Part shown: piece by piece, positions 1-9,841 of the stretch
Position numbering within the stretch: position 1 is the first letter of the stretch
Layout of the letters: each line of letters opens with the position of its first letter
Assembly (NCBI GenBank): GCA_049999725.1
Contig: JBNGIS010019934.1
Location: 1-23,082, forward strand
Source of the DNA: Haplomitrium mnioides
Taxonomy: Eukaryota; Marchantiophyta; Haplomitriopsida; Calobryales
Direction of reading: 5' to 3'
Length of the DNA stretch: 23,082 nucleotides
The notes under the pieces: generated by a model
Databases searched by the model: none
Seen by the model: only the letters and a program-made list of their open reading frames with translations
What the model was told of the DNA's origin: nothing
Translations under genes and position numbers: made by a program

Positions 1-249
1 GCAGGCTGTCCTCCAAGTTAGATAGTTAGGAAATTAGTGGGTTCGGCTTGGCTCTCAACAATTAGGTTAGTTTTATTATTTTTTATCTTTTTATTTTTCT
101 ATCAGACCTCTGACCAGATCCAACCTATCCTTTTCTTCCAGTAGACTCGTTCCCTACTTAGATCTCAATCCTCTCCTTTTCTCCAAACCTGTCTTGACTC
201 CTTTCTATATACATTGGACACCCTTTATACCCAAAACATGTCTTCTCAC
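1..249 (-). repeat. 3' flank of a Ty3/gypsy remnant with a possible LTR edge
   Basis: This stretch follows the chromodomain of the minus-strand Ty3/gypsy remnant and has no coding potential. Read on the minus strand it is A-rich (about 110-65) and then reaches TGTTGAGAGCC starting at position 60, a plausible LTR start because TG opens most LTRs. The rest of any LTR would lie outside the window. A similar block lies in the opposite orientation at 2020-2110. The similarity begins before the TG, so the exact boundary is uncertain. Confidence 0.35.
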
Positions 250-1403
250 TTATTTTTTTAAAAACTTTAAGAAAATATTAAACAAGTACATAAACACCCG
301 GCTGACATCTTGAGTATTCTCAAGATTTGAAGAAGGTTTCCAAGTAGCATCATGAAGTGGATAGCTTTTCCACAAAACCTTGTATTGAACTTGTGGATGC
401 AGCTCTCGCTTGATAACTCTTTTTGCCAAAATGCGGTCCAGCTCAAATTTTTCATGATCATCAAGAACAATAGCCAGAGAAGGAAGATGACAATGATTTG
501 GAAAAGAAGATGGGCTAGGAACAAAAGGCTTAAGTTTAGAGACGTGAAACACATGATGAATCTTCATATGAAGAAGAAGGTCAAGTTTATAAGCAATAGG
601 AGAAATAATCTAAGAAATAGATGAAGGACCAATCCAAGCAAGACACAACTTACAAACTTGAGGATCTAAAGACAATAGGAGATTGTGAGTAGATAACATA
701 ACTTGGTCACCTAAAACATAAGAGCAATCATGACGATGGCTATTGGCATATTTTTTTGCCGATTTTGAACAATAGAAAGATGGTTGTGAGCATATTGCAA
801 GGAAGAAGATAAACGAGACAAAAAAAGCAGAAATACTTGGAACATTGGAAGAAGAAGTAGAAAACAAACCATTGAGAACAAGAGTATGCTGACCTAAGTT
901 AAAAAAGAAAGGAGAAAACCCAGTACTTGCTTGTTTGGAGTTGTTGTTGGCAAACTCTATAGCCGATAAGAAACTATCCCAATCAGTTTGATGAACATTG
1001 ATGAACGTGCAAAGTATATCCTCCATAATACGATTAGCACGTTTCATTTGCCCATCTATTTGAGGATGATAAGCAGTAGATATAGAGAGTTTGGTACCCA
1101 AAATTATGAACAACCCTCGTTAGAACTTTTCAGTAAATTGTGGATCTTTATCAGATATTAATACCATTGGCATGCCATGATATCGAAAGACAATATCAAA
1201 GTAAATCTTTGCCAATTGTGGAGCATCCACCGTATCCACTGTCAGTGCTAGATGAATTTGTTTCCTTAGCTTATCCACAAACACCACAATGGCAATAAAC
1301 CCACGAAGCGTGGTTGGAAGCAAAGTGACAAGATCTAAACTTACATGTTCTTACCGAGCAATAGGAATGGGCAATGGTTGAAGAAGACCAGCTGGTTTTT
1401 GAG
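250..1403 (-). pseudogene. Ty3/gypsy integrase with C-terminal chromodomain, decayed
   Basis: One minus-strand frame, broken only by stops from 1323 down to 250, encodes the end of a Pol polyprotein whose integrase would insert element DNA into chromosomes. Just upstream is the linker LAQKPAGLLQPLPIP (about 1403-1360). The core keeps the first two acidic residues, in FVDK (codon 1275-1273) and ISDKDPQF (codon 1152-1150). The third, expected exactly 35 residues later in GQTERxNR, is Lys (GQMKRANR, codon 1044-1042), so the D,D-35-E site is lost. A GPY/F-like module with WIGP follows, then HVFHVSKLKP and a chromodomain (QYKVLWKSYP, ATWKP, about 450-310) that marks a chromovirus. Stops replace Trp after EKF (about 1122-1120) and after IAR (TAA). 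It is not functional. Confidence 0.9.
635..683. repeat. 49-bp direct repeat, copy 1 (native location)
   Basis: This 49-bp stretch is repeated exactly at 1404-1452, with three further matches after one mismatch. Here it sits where expected, in the integrase C-terminal region just before WIGP, where the minus strand reads LLLSLDPQVCKLCLA in the integrase frame. This copy is therefore the probable source. Confidence 0.9.
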
Positions 1404-1452
1404 CAAGCAAGACACAACTTACAAACTTGAGGATCTAAAGACAATAGGAGAT
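1404..1452. repeat. 49-bp direct repeat, copy 2 at a deletion junction
   Basis: Exact copy of 635-683, displaced by 769 bp. On the minus strand it lies between the RNase H end (VWRHYL, with Trp now TGA) and the integrase linker (LAQKPAG), replacing the end of RNase H and the integrase zinc-finger region, which are missing. The junctions show short shared strings (CAC-AT-CTC on one side, CTTGCT on the other), compatible with microhomology-guided template switching or repair. Confidence 0.85.
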
Positions 1453-1888
1453 AGTGTCTTCAAACTTTGGTAGCATAAACCATTGCTAATTGCTTACTAT
1501 CCCTTACAAAATAATTTCTCTCCGTTGCATTTAGCCAGCGTGACACGAAGGCAATCAGATGAAGTCCATCCTCAAACTCTTGTTGTAACACTGCTCCAAT
1601 AGCAAAATTAGAAGCATCAATATCAACTATACAACGTGCCTTTGGATCATACGATTGTAGAATTGGAAGAGAAGACACCGCATCCTTGAGTCGTTGAAGT
1701 GCCTCTTGCTCTTTGGTCATCCATTGAAACTTTTCCTTCTTGCCTAATAGACCCGTAAGTAGTGCAACAATATGAGCATAGTAATGGATGAATCTTTGTG
1801 AGAGCATAGTTCCTGATAGAAGGTCAGAAACGACTTGAAGGACTTCTCTTCTATGCGGTGGAGTGAGAGGGAAATGGTAAAGCTTCAA
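1453..1888 (-). pseudogene. Ty3/gypsy reverse transcriptase end and RNase H fragment
   Basis: The minus strand encodes the connection end of a Ty3/gypsy reverse transcriptase and most of its RNase H, which degrades the RNA template during reverse transcription. In order: FPLTPPHRREVLQ and RFIHYYAHIV (the usual GLTGYYRRFI region, partly scrambled), a linker FQWMTKEQEALQRLKDAV, then RNase H with DIDASNFAIGAVLQQ (first catalytic Asp), HLIAFVSRWLNATERNY and the AMVYATKV helix. The next codon, Trp in the family, is TGA. The catalytic RT domain and the RNase H C terminus are absent. It runs into the chromodomain integrase on the same strand and is probably the same element. Confidence 0.88.
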
Positions 1889-2019
1889 GTTTTGGACTAA
1901 TAAGAGTAAAATTGTAAAATGTAAGGATCAAAGGAACATTTTGGATATTATTGGCCAAGGACAAAAGGCTGATCTACAAGGAAGTTGATGTCTTTTTCAG
2001 TGAAGGAAGAAAAAATTTT

Positions 2020-2110
2020 ATGTTGTAAAACTAATCTAATTGTTGAGGGCCAGCCAACCCCTATCTACATATCTATCTATCCCTGTTATATGTGTTGATG
2101 GACAGCTTGT
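2020..2110 (+). repeat. Inverted copy of the LTR-edge-like block at 1-80
   Basis: The sequence around TGTTGAGGGCC (TG at 2041) matches the reverse complement of positions 45-80 almost base for base over about 35 bp, including the upstream TAAAACTAAYCTAAT. Looser similarity continues to a GGACAGC string. The two may be LTR edges of one family in opposite orientations. Since similarity begins before the TG, this could instead be internal sequence. Confidence 0.45.
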
Positions 2111-4404
2111 CTAGGAGCCAGGTGAAGAGTATCGAAGGAAGCCAATACCCTGAACTAGGTCCGTCCATGGGCAGGAAGAATAAAGCGATGGCTTTACACC
2201 CATGTCGGGCTGCCTCTCGAAAGGAAGTAAGTGTGAATTGCTTATATACTACTTTTGAGTTATGACAAAAGACTTATGGGATAACTGGAGGTGACAGGAG
2301 AAGGTTACATGTTACAAAGAATTTGAGAAAGCAATGAGTGTTTGGATCAAGGTGGCAATCCAAAGATGAGGAAGAGATTTGCGGAATCGATTAGCTGCGA
2401 AGAAGGAGAATTAATCGAATTCAAAAGATGATCGGTTGATTGCGAAGGAGGAGGCGATTTGTGAAGAACCGATGATCCCATATGAAATGGAAACTCTAGG
2501 AATGAAAGGTAGGATTGATCAGTGTTGAAGGCTTCTGAAAGAATCGAATGTTGTAAAATTTAAGGAATAAATCTGCAAAGCGAATTCTTGAGAAGGAATG
2601 TTCAACGAATTGTTTAAGAAAAACAGTCCTGTGGCACGGAGTTTTCTGATGACGAACAAAGGTGCTTGGGAAAATTGATCTATGGAGAATTGAGGCAATG
2701 TTGCGGATGGATCTGCTTGAGTGCCTGGTGCAGAAATGCTCATGCGAAAAGTGATTAGCTGCAAAAGGAGGAATTGGATTGTGAAGAAATTGAAGTGAAA
2801 GAAGAGCGAGAAGGTTTGTATGGAGAAAATTCTTGGTGAAGAAAAGGTATGCAACAATCGAGAGCTGAAATGGAAATCTGTGCGTGAGAGCCCGTTGCGG
2901 AAAATGTTGTGGAAAGAAAGTTAATTGAGCAGAAATCGATCAGATCGGCGAGGAAGTGATTGGCGATGAAATTATGCTGTGCGAATTGTTTGAAAAGGAA
3001 GGAATTAAAATTTTTAAAAGGAATGAGAATGATTTGGAAGCGAGCGGAAGAAGTTTCAAGAAGAGTCCATGGTCCAAAGAAGGCGTTGGAACTTCGCCTT
3101 CTTAAGTGGAGAACTCCAGTTAAAGAGATTTTGTTCTATTTTCCATGGTGGGACACCCCGGTTAAGGGGGTTTCGTTGAGTGTCCGTATGGGAATCCGAA
3201 GTGGAGTCCCTGGGTAAATTGGTTCCATGTGGGGTTCCGAAGCTAGGAGCCATGGCTAGGAAGGTTGCCTTCCAAAGTGTTCGACGGGAAGGATGATTGG
3301 TGAAATAGTGATGAAGTGAAATGGTGATGAATGAAACGACAACTTATTGGTGTTTTGTGTGACAAGGATTGTTGCGTAAAAGGCGAGTGAGGAGAGAAGT
3401 TTGAATGGTGAATTGGTGATTTGTCGTGGTTTCAGTGTGGAAGTTGAACTAAAAGTTCAAAAGTTCGAAAGAGCGAAACAACTACTTGGAGGAATTCGAA
3501 AAGTTTGAAATTCAAGGGAGAGGAAACGGAAGAGTTAGTGAAAGTTCAAAAATTAGCATAAGAACAATTGCTAGTAATTTGTTTTTATGGCAAGCAAAGT
3601 CTGTGTAAATTAGTGAAAGTGTGTTATTTAGCTTAAGAACAACCTGTGAGTTGTTAGTTCTTATTGAAAACTTAGTGTGAAAAAGTTAGCATGTAGAGAA
3701 GCAAGTTAGTTGATTTGGAACTAGGATGACTGTTATTGTCAGTTGAGCAGGACATTGGATACAAGCCTGTTGGCGAGTTCTTGTTCTGTTAGGTTTTTCT
3801 CATTGTACATGTGTGCTTCAAATAAAATTTATGAGATTCTTGTCTGTGAGGTCCTCTGCTCATGGTTGTTGATTGCAGATTCATGAGGAGAAGTTTGATG
3901 AAGGAATAAGGATTTGGAGTTAGATTTGGTTGGTGGAGGTTTTGCAGGTTTGGTTGGGCTGGAGTGGCTTGAGTATCTAGTTTGAGGGAAGTGAAGTGTT
4001 GTAATGAAGGTAGACACATGAGTGTTGGTTTGAGAGTTTCAAGCAAGTTGGGTAACTGGTTGCTTGGGAATTTCTCTAATTCAGCTCAAGTTTAAAATCA
4101 GCCTGTACAACAACTTTCTTATCCTAGAAGTGTTAGTCATACAGTTTGAGTAATTCTTAGCTTTTGTTCTATTATATTGAGTAGTAGAAGTGGTTTATGT
4201 GTTTGGTTTTGTAGAGAAAGGTTGTCAGTCCTAGAGTGGAGAGAGGTCCATCTCTGAACTGATAGAGTGCAGTTTCAGAACTCTTTAAAGAATCTGGAAA
4301 GTTGGTAAAAGTGGATTAAGAGCAAATTTCTATATAGATCTTGTGTGGTTCAATCTCGGGTTGTTCTTTTCGAGGTTGGAGCGTCACTGATGTGCTACGA
4401 CAAT
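2111..4404. other. Purine-rich non-coding tract, probably LTR or UTR debris
   Basis: No reading frame here resembles a known protein; the open stretches (for example minus 2857-2519 and plus 2960-3217) are compositionally biased. The plus strand is rich in GAAG and GGA between 2340 and 3100. A possible polyadenylation signal AATAAA occurs near 3821. At 4404 the sequence abuts the next Ty3/gypsy remnant directly after FYRR. The tract could be a long LTR or leader of a plus-strand element starting near 2041. I found no primer-binding site and no target-site duplication to prove it. Confidence 0.3.
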
Positions 4405-5536
4405 CTTCGATAAAAACTTGCCAATCCATTGAAAGCTTGAACATCCTTTGCATCATTTGGCGTTGGCCACTCTGTAATGGCTTTAATCTTCTCTTCTTCT
4501 ATTTTGATGCCATCCGCATACACTTTATGTCCTAGATAAGTCACTTCTTGCCTCCAAAACTCACACTAGGACTTCTTGCAATAAAACTTCCAATTGTGTA
4601 GTCTTTGCAATACTTCCTTAAGATGATCACGATGCTCACCTTCACCTTTACTAAAGATGAGTATATCATCCAAAAATACCAACACTGACTTATCCAATAA
4701 ACCATCAAAAACTTCATGCATTTTATCCATGAATATTGTTGGAGCATTAATAAGGCCAAATGTAAGAACCATCCACTTAAAATGCTCATATCTTGTACAA
4801 AAAGTCGTCTTTGGCACATCACTTCGCTTGATAGAAATTTTCCAAATACCACTTCAAAGATCCAACTTAGAAAAGAATTTTCCACCATTCAATGTGTCAA
4901 ACAAATCATCAATACGAGGTAGAAGATAGACATTCTTCACTAGTTGATTGTTCTAGCCTCGATAATCTGTACAAAGACGAAATCTACCATCTTTCTTTGA
5001 CACAAAGAATACCGGAGCTCCTCAAGTCAAAGTAATATATTGAATAAAATCCTTTTCAAGAAGATCTATCAATGTCTTTTGAAGTTCCTCTAATTCTTGT
5101 GGTGATAACCAATATAAAGGTCAATTATAAGAAGTACTTTCAAGTATCAACTCAATCAGAAAAGACATTTTACGATCATGTGGCAACCCTTTTGGCAAAT
5201 CCTCCAAAAACACATCTACAAACTCCTTTAAAATATTATCTATCATTGAGGTAGGCGCACTTTTTCCTCCCTCCTTACTCAAGTTCATTATAGGCTTGAT
5301 CCAAACAACAAAGATAGGCAACTCTTGCTCTATTGAATTAACATGTTGAATTGATTTAGGTTTCTTCACCAACGGTATCGAACACCTCAAAATAAATTTC
5401 TTCCTTTGTAAGGTAACTGGAATATGTTGCTTTGCTCAATCAAATTGAGCGGATTGATCTTCAAGCCAAGACAACCCTAAAAAGATGTTATATTATATAG
5501 GTGCAATAACAATTGCATAGACTTCGTGTACTTCAT
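4405..5536 (-). pseudogene. Ty3/gypsy protease end and reverse transcriptase, decayed
   Basis: One minus-strand frame, broken by stops but not by shifts, runs from 5534 to about 4405. It begins in the aspartic protease (VYAIVIAPI, then IFLGLSWLEDQSAQFD with the following Trp now TGA). Next come the pre-RT segment (ILKEFVDVFLEDLPKGLP), the fingers (GAPVFFVSKKDGRFRLCTDY), motif A (FFSKLDL, Asp codon 4862-4860), the TFGLINAP region, motif C (VFLDDILIFS, two Asp codons 4670-4665) and the thumb (CEFWRQEVTYLGHKVYADG). It ends after ASFYRR. Stops include Trp before GAP and Arg after KLDL. Its final part overlaps, in alignment, the start of the RT/RNase H fragment at 1888, and the sequences differ, so the two are probably separate elements. 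Confidence 0.9.
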
Positions 5537-5538
5537 AT

Positions 5539-7256
5539 GCACATCGGTTGAAACTAGTGGATGCTCTGTTTTAAGGTAAGGCAAGAGAATGGTATGACAA
5601 TATAGGAGCAGTTTTTGGTACATAGGCAGATCTGAGGACAACCCTTGTGATAGAGTTCAGAGGGGCAGCATATTCAACGAGGATTTTGACCAAGCTGACC
5701 TTGATCAAGAGAAAGAAAAAGGAAGTAGTGAGGAACTACTCTCAAAGATTCAAGACAATGCAGCAGAAACTGAGCATTGTGAACAGCCCTATGGTGGACT
5801 TGGAGTGGTATTTGAAGGGCTTATCAAAGAAGGAAGGACAATATGTATGACAATCAAGGGCTACTACTCTGGAGGAAGCTACGAGAGCCTTGGAGACGTA
5901 TGAGACTACAGAACTGGAGGAAAAGTTGAAAGATTCTCAGTCCAGTAGTAGCGAAGAGGAAAGCAAGAAAAAGAAGAGTAAGAAAAAGAAAAATAAGAAG
6001 TCTAAGAAAGTGCAGGAAAGCACTAGTTCAGATTCAGTGGAGGAATCAAGTTCATCTGAAGAGGAGGAATTGTCATCTTCTTCAGGCTCAGAGGATAAAA
6101 GGAAGAAATCAAGATCGAAGAAAGGAGAGTATAGATTGGGTAAGAAGGACATGAACGAGTTGACGAAGAAGATGGAGCAGATGGTGATTAAGCAAGCTGC
6201 TAGCTCCAAAAAAGGAAGGTCCACAACTCTTTTCAGAAGCAATGTTTGGTGTACTCAATGTAAGAGAGAGGGTCATATGGAGCAAGAATGTAAGTATCCT
6301 CCACCTATTGTGATGTATGTACAAGCGTCGTATTGGGTTGAGGAAGAACCCTAGATGATTGATCCTATGTTAGTGCAGTACCCTGCGTATTTAGTAGCTA
6401 GGGTAGAGAAAGACCAATGGAAAAGGTCTAGTATCAACAAGTGCCTACAACGTCGTATGTTCCAGCAATTCAGTCGACGATGGTGCTAGCAGCGGCACCA
6501 AGAACTCAGTTAGTACTAGTACATGTTGGTAGGGGGTTTACATCGTGTTATAATTGTGGAGCACCGGACCATTACGCTAATGCATGTCCTCATGTAAGGA
6601 GGCCAGTGGGATATGTACCGTTGTGCAAGAATTGTAAGAAATCCGGGCACACACAAGCAGAATGTCTAGCTCCTCTTGTGACAAAGATGATGGTAAAGTA
6701 TGTAGAGCCACCAGCACCTGATCCAAAGGTGAGGATGCTAGTGGAGGAACCAGAAGTGGAAATTCCCTTGTTCAGAGTAAAAACTAGGACTAAGAGCAAG
6801 GAAAAGAAGAAACAAAGTGGAGGTGAAGTAGTTAGAGGAAACCCTAAAGTAGTAGTAGAAGAAAAGAAGGATCATGAGTACAATAGAAATGATCCTAAGT
6901 ATTTTCAGGATATTTCAAAGGAGGTCTCTAGAGAGCTACAGAAAGAACTTCAAGAGAAGAGGGACCATAAAAATAGATTGGAAAAGCAAAAAGAAAGGGA
7001 AGAAGAGAGAATGAGGAAAGATCCAGGTAGGAAAGATGGATCTGGCTTACCTTTCGAAGGAGTAAAAGTGGATGAATTAGATTTGGATTATAATGTGGCT
7101 TTGGATGTACAGAAGATGCCAGCCAATGTGCCAGTGGGGCAAATATTGAGAATGTCTACACCACAGAGAAAAAAGTTAAGGATGCTGACTAGCGCAAAGA
7201 AGAGAAGGTATAAACTACCTAAAATGTCAGTCCTTGTGTCGTTTTTGCCAACATGA
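5539..7256 (+). pseudogene. Ty3/gypsy Gag with three CCHC zinc knuckles, decayed
   Basis: Gag packages element RNA into virus-like particles. The frame opens abruptly at about 5539 (AHRLKLVDALF, then GKAREWYDNI), within a few bases of the opposing element, so the N terminus is lost. Capsid-like sequence continues through RNYSQRFKTMQQKLS. A low-complexity segment rich in Ser, Glu and Lys follows (about 5930-6130), then knuckle 1, CTQCKREGHMEQEC (6250-6291). After a frameshift near 6420-6430 come knuckle 2, CYNCGAPDHYANAC, and knuckle 3, CKNCKKSGHTQAEC (about 6550-6665), each CX2CX4HX4C. A charged coiled-coil-like stretch rich in Glu, Lys and Arg (6890-7030) precedes the protease. In-frame stops lie at 5572, 5623, 5848 and 7254. 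Confidence 0.88.
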
Positions 7257-7655
7257 ACTGTTCAAGAGTAGGTGCCAGAGTATGGAGTTCCAAAAGTGGA
7301 AATTCAAATAAACGGATGTAACGTAACGAATGTACCAATCGATGGTGGATCAAGGAAGAACATTATGGTGCTAGAAACCATAGAAGCATTGGGATTCAGT
7401 CACCTAAATAAAACACCTCAAGTGTTAAGATTGGCAAATCAGAGAAGACTAATTCTTGTAGGAGTGTTGAGAGGAGTCAAGACGGTGATTAGAGGGAGAG
7501 AATTTGTTCTAGATTACACAGTCATAAACCCTGAATCAAAGTCAACATATCCAGTATTATTGGGACAGCCTTGGCTTTATCAAGCGAAAGTAGTAGCAGA
7601 TTGGGGAAAAAGAGAGATCCGGTTTGGAACTAAACCCAAGACAATACTATCCTAG
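7257..7655 (+). pseudogene. Ty3/gypsy retropepsin-like aspartic protease
   Basis: This is the protease that would cut the Gag-Pol polyprotein. It is in the same frame as the zinc-knuckle segment before it, separated by stops at 7254 and 7269. The active-site loop is IDGGSRKNIM (Asp codon 7341-7343), where related plant elements have DGGSGVNIM. The C-terminal hallmark is YPVLLGQPWLYQAKVVADW. It ends at a TAG at 7653-7655, after which the same frame continues into the RT precursor. The DGG motif and the GQPWL ending differ from the chromovirus-type protease at 5.4-5.5 kb, so this is a different lineage. Confidence 0.85.
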
Positions 7656-8866
7656 GAAGAACCTCCATATCAAGGAGAAACTCAGACAATAGAGGAGTAT
7701 ACCTCAGAGCAGTTTGGAGAATATGACGAGTCTGTTTCAAAGTCTGATGAGGAAGCTGATCAGAACCCAGAATTGTGGTTACATGAGGACGATACGCCAA
7801 TTGCTCATTTAACGGAAGAGTATTGTGAGGAACTGGTTGGCTATAATCCTACTTTTTCTGGTTGGGCTGATGAACAATTTATTAAATGGAGTTTATACAG
7901 TGATGGAAAAGGAGGTGATTTGGATATGTTCGCATTATTTGCAGGTGAAGGGGAGAAAGTACTTGAGCTGATTATGGAGCAAGTTACAATGCACAATGTG
8001 GTAAGAGAACAACAATATAGTGCAATACAAGTAAGTCCAAGGGATCCTGAAAAGGTGTTATTTCTCTGTAATGAAATAGATGAGGAAGAAAGACAAGTTT
8101 ATAAAGCGCTTTTGGCAGAATTTCAAGATGTGTTTGCGTGGTCATATAAAGATTTAAAGGGAATACCAACGGAACTTTACGAGCATAGGATTTATCTGGA
8201 GGAGGATGCTGTACCGATTAGACAGAGACAGTACCGCCTGAACCCCAAATACTCTTTGCTAGTTAAAGAAGAGTTGGATAAACTATTGGCTACCAACTTT
8301 ATTTATGCAGTACCTTATAGTAAATGGGTGTCGCCAAGTGATAGTCATGAAGAAGAATAGGAAGATCAGAGTGTGGTAGGATTTTAGGAGATTAAATTAG
8401 GCCACCAAAAAGGATTTTTATCCTTTACCATTTAATGATGTTATCCTAAATCAGGTGGCAGGAGCATAATGTTATACATTTTTAGATGGATTCTCTGGTT
8501 GCAACCAGGTGAGTATCCATCCTGAAGATAGACCAAAAACTACCTTCACCACAGATTGGGGAACATATGCTTATAATATAATGCCTTTTGTGCTTTGTAA
8601 TGCCCCAGCCACTTTTCAAAGAGCAATGACACAAATCTTTAAACTGTATTTGAGGGATTTCATAGAAATATTTCTGGATGACTTTTGTGTGTATGGATCA
8701 AAGGAGGATCACCCTAGTCATCTAAGAAAGACTTTTGAGAGATGTAGGTTGGGTCAGTTAGGACTACACCCTGAGAAAAGTTTTATTGCGATGAATGAAG
8801 GATTATTATTGGGACATAGAGTTTCTAAGGATGGTATCGCAGTAGATGTGGACAAAGTGAAAATTA
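7656..8866 (+). pseudogene. Ty3/gypsy reverse transcriptase, 3'-truncated
   Basis: An acidic linker (7656-7780, in frame after the protease stop) leads into the pre-RT region and then FAWSYKDLKGIP and PIRQRQYRLNPKYSLLV, the entry to the polymerase. A frameshift near 8340 and stops at 8377, 8398 and 8467 interrupt the fingers (KKDFYPLPFNDVILNQVAG). Motif A is FLDGFSGCNQ (Asp codon 8485-8487). The GTYAYNIMPF and LCNAPATFQRAM segments and motif C, IFLDDFCVYG (8677-8682), follow. Similarity stops abruptly after VDVDKVK at about 8866; RNase H and integrase are missing. The polymerase motifs suggest a non-chromoviral plant Ty3/gypsy lineage. That assignment is from pattern memory. Confidence 0.9.
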
Positions 8867-9011
8867 TAATCATCAAGCTTGCTAAAATTGCCAAAAAAAT
8901 CAACAAAAAAAAACTTATATAATTTTTTTAAGAAAAATACCCTTGTTTTCTCTATTTTTTGAGCTTGAAAATGTTGTTTTTTTTTTCAAAACAAAAAGTT
9001 CATGTTTTGAG
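8867..9011. other. AT-rich spacer with A and T runs
   Basis: After the truncated reverse transcriptase the sequence becomes strongly AT-rich, with runs of A at 8895-8915 and T near 8980. I see no gene. It leads directly into the 37-bp array. Confidence 0.6.
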
Positions 9012-9470
9012 TACCATGCTCATGGTTCATAGCAACAGTTGTTATGAGAGTCTTTAATTGGTTTAGAATCTAATTTCTACATGGTAGTCTTTGTATGTAC
9101 AAGGTTCATGGTTCTGAATTAGAGTCTGTGCATGAAGAAAACTCCGACTTCCACAACAAAGTCTATGTACGCATAGAAATACGAGTTCTATATCTCAGCA
9201 CTTGTCAACAAAGACTATGCTCAATAAAGGTTTTGAGTTCAAAAGTAGAGTCTACACATGCATGAGGTTTCAACTTGCGCATCAAAGTCTATACTCTCAT
9301 AGGGTTCCAAGTTCTAGAGTCGAGTCTAAGTGCGCCTAATATTCTGAGTTCCGCAACAAACTCTAAGCACATTTACAATTCCATTTTCTGGATCGACATC
9401 TCAAGGTAAAAGGGGTTCCAAGTTCTACATTGGCGTCAAAGCGCGCAAGAGATTTCAAGCTTTATATCAA
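9012..9470. repeat. Tandem array, 37-bp period, about 12 diverged copies
   Basis: Copies start at 9012, 9049, 9086, 9123, 9160, 9212, 9249, 9286, 9323, 9360, 9397 and 9434. Every step is exactly 37 bp except 9160-9212, which is 52. Most copies open with AGTCT and carry a core close to AGTCTATGCACGCATAG, followed by a TTC-rich half (GGTTCCAAGTTCTAG in the copy at 9286). Copies differ a good deal, so the array is old. The core is shared with the 24-bp arrays at 18.4 and 20.65 kb. Confidence 0.85.
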
Positions 9471-9841
9471 ATTCAATGCTAGCAAAGGATTAAGTAGTGG
9501 CATTTAGTAGACATTTAAGCAATCCAAAAACATCAGCACCAAAAGACTAAGTAGCCAAAACATTGAAGGTCTTCTAGCAACAATATAGTTAGAAAGAATG
9601 TAGTCGCATTTTGGATGAAAAAACATTTGACAAACCGAATTGAAGATTATGATTAAATGTTTAAATTTCATTTACAGATGATAGGAATCAAGTGGGAATG
9701 ATTTACACTAAAAAGTTCAAGCTGGCATATAAATTCACGAAATTTCTTGAATAAAATTCTCAAAAGTTGTATAAAATAAATGAGCATAAATTACAACATA
9801 ACTTGAAAGTACACTTCAAACAATGGGGTTTCTAATAATTT
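9471..9841. other. AT-rich stretch without a gene
   Basis: No coding potential is visible. On the minus strand this lies downstream of the stop codon of the unrecognised coding region at 9842-10970 and would be its 3' flank. No clear element ends are seen. Confidence 0.5.

Noticed and set aside
2519-2857. Minus-strand 112-codon frame with an apparent hydrophobic N terminus
   Set aside because: It is the antisense of a purine-rich tract; the Phe/Leu content follows composition and no family is recognisable.
4341-4404. A solo LTR from 2041 to 4402 (TG...CA) inserted into one Ty3/gypsy element
   Set aside because: The flanking five bases do not match as a target duplication, and the coding pieces on either side overlap in alignment but differ in sequence, so they are not two halves of one copy.
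5937-6242. Minus-strand open frame rich in Leu, Phe and Ser
   Set aside because: It is the antisense of the Ser/Glu/Lys low-complexity part of Gag, which creates open complement frames.
9012-9470. CRISPR-like array
   Set aside because: The whole unit repeats with gradual divergence and there are no unique spacers. The context is a plant genome, so this is a satellite-type array.
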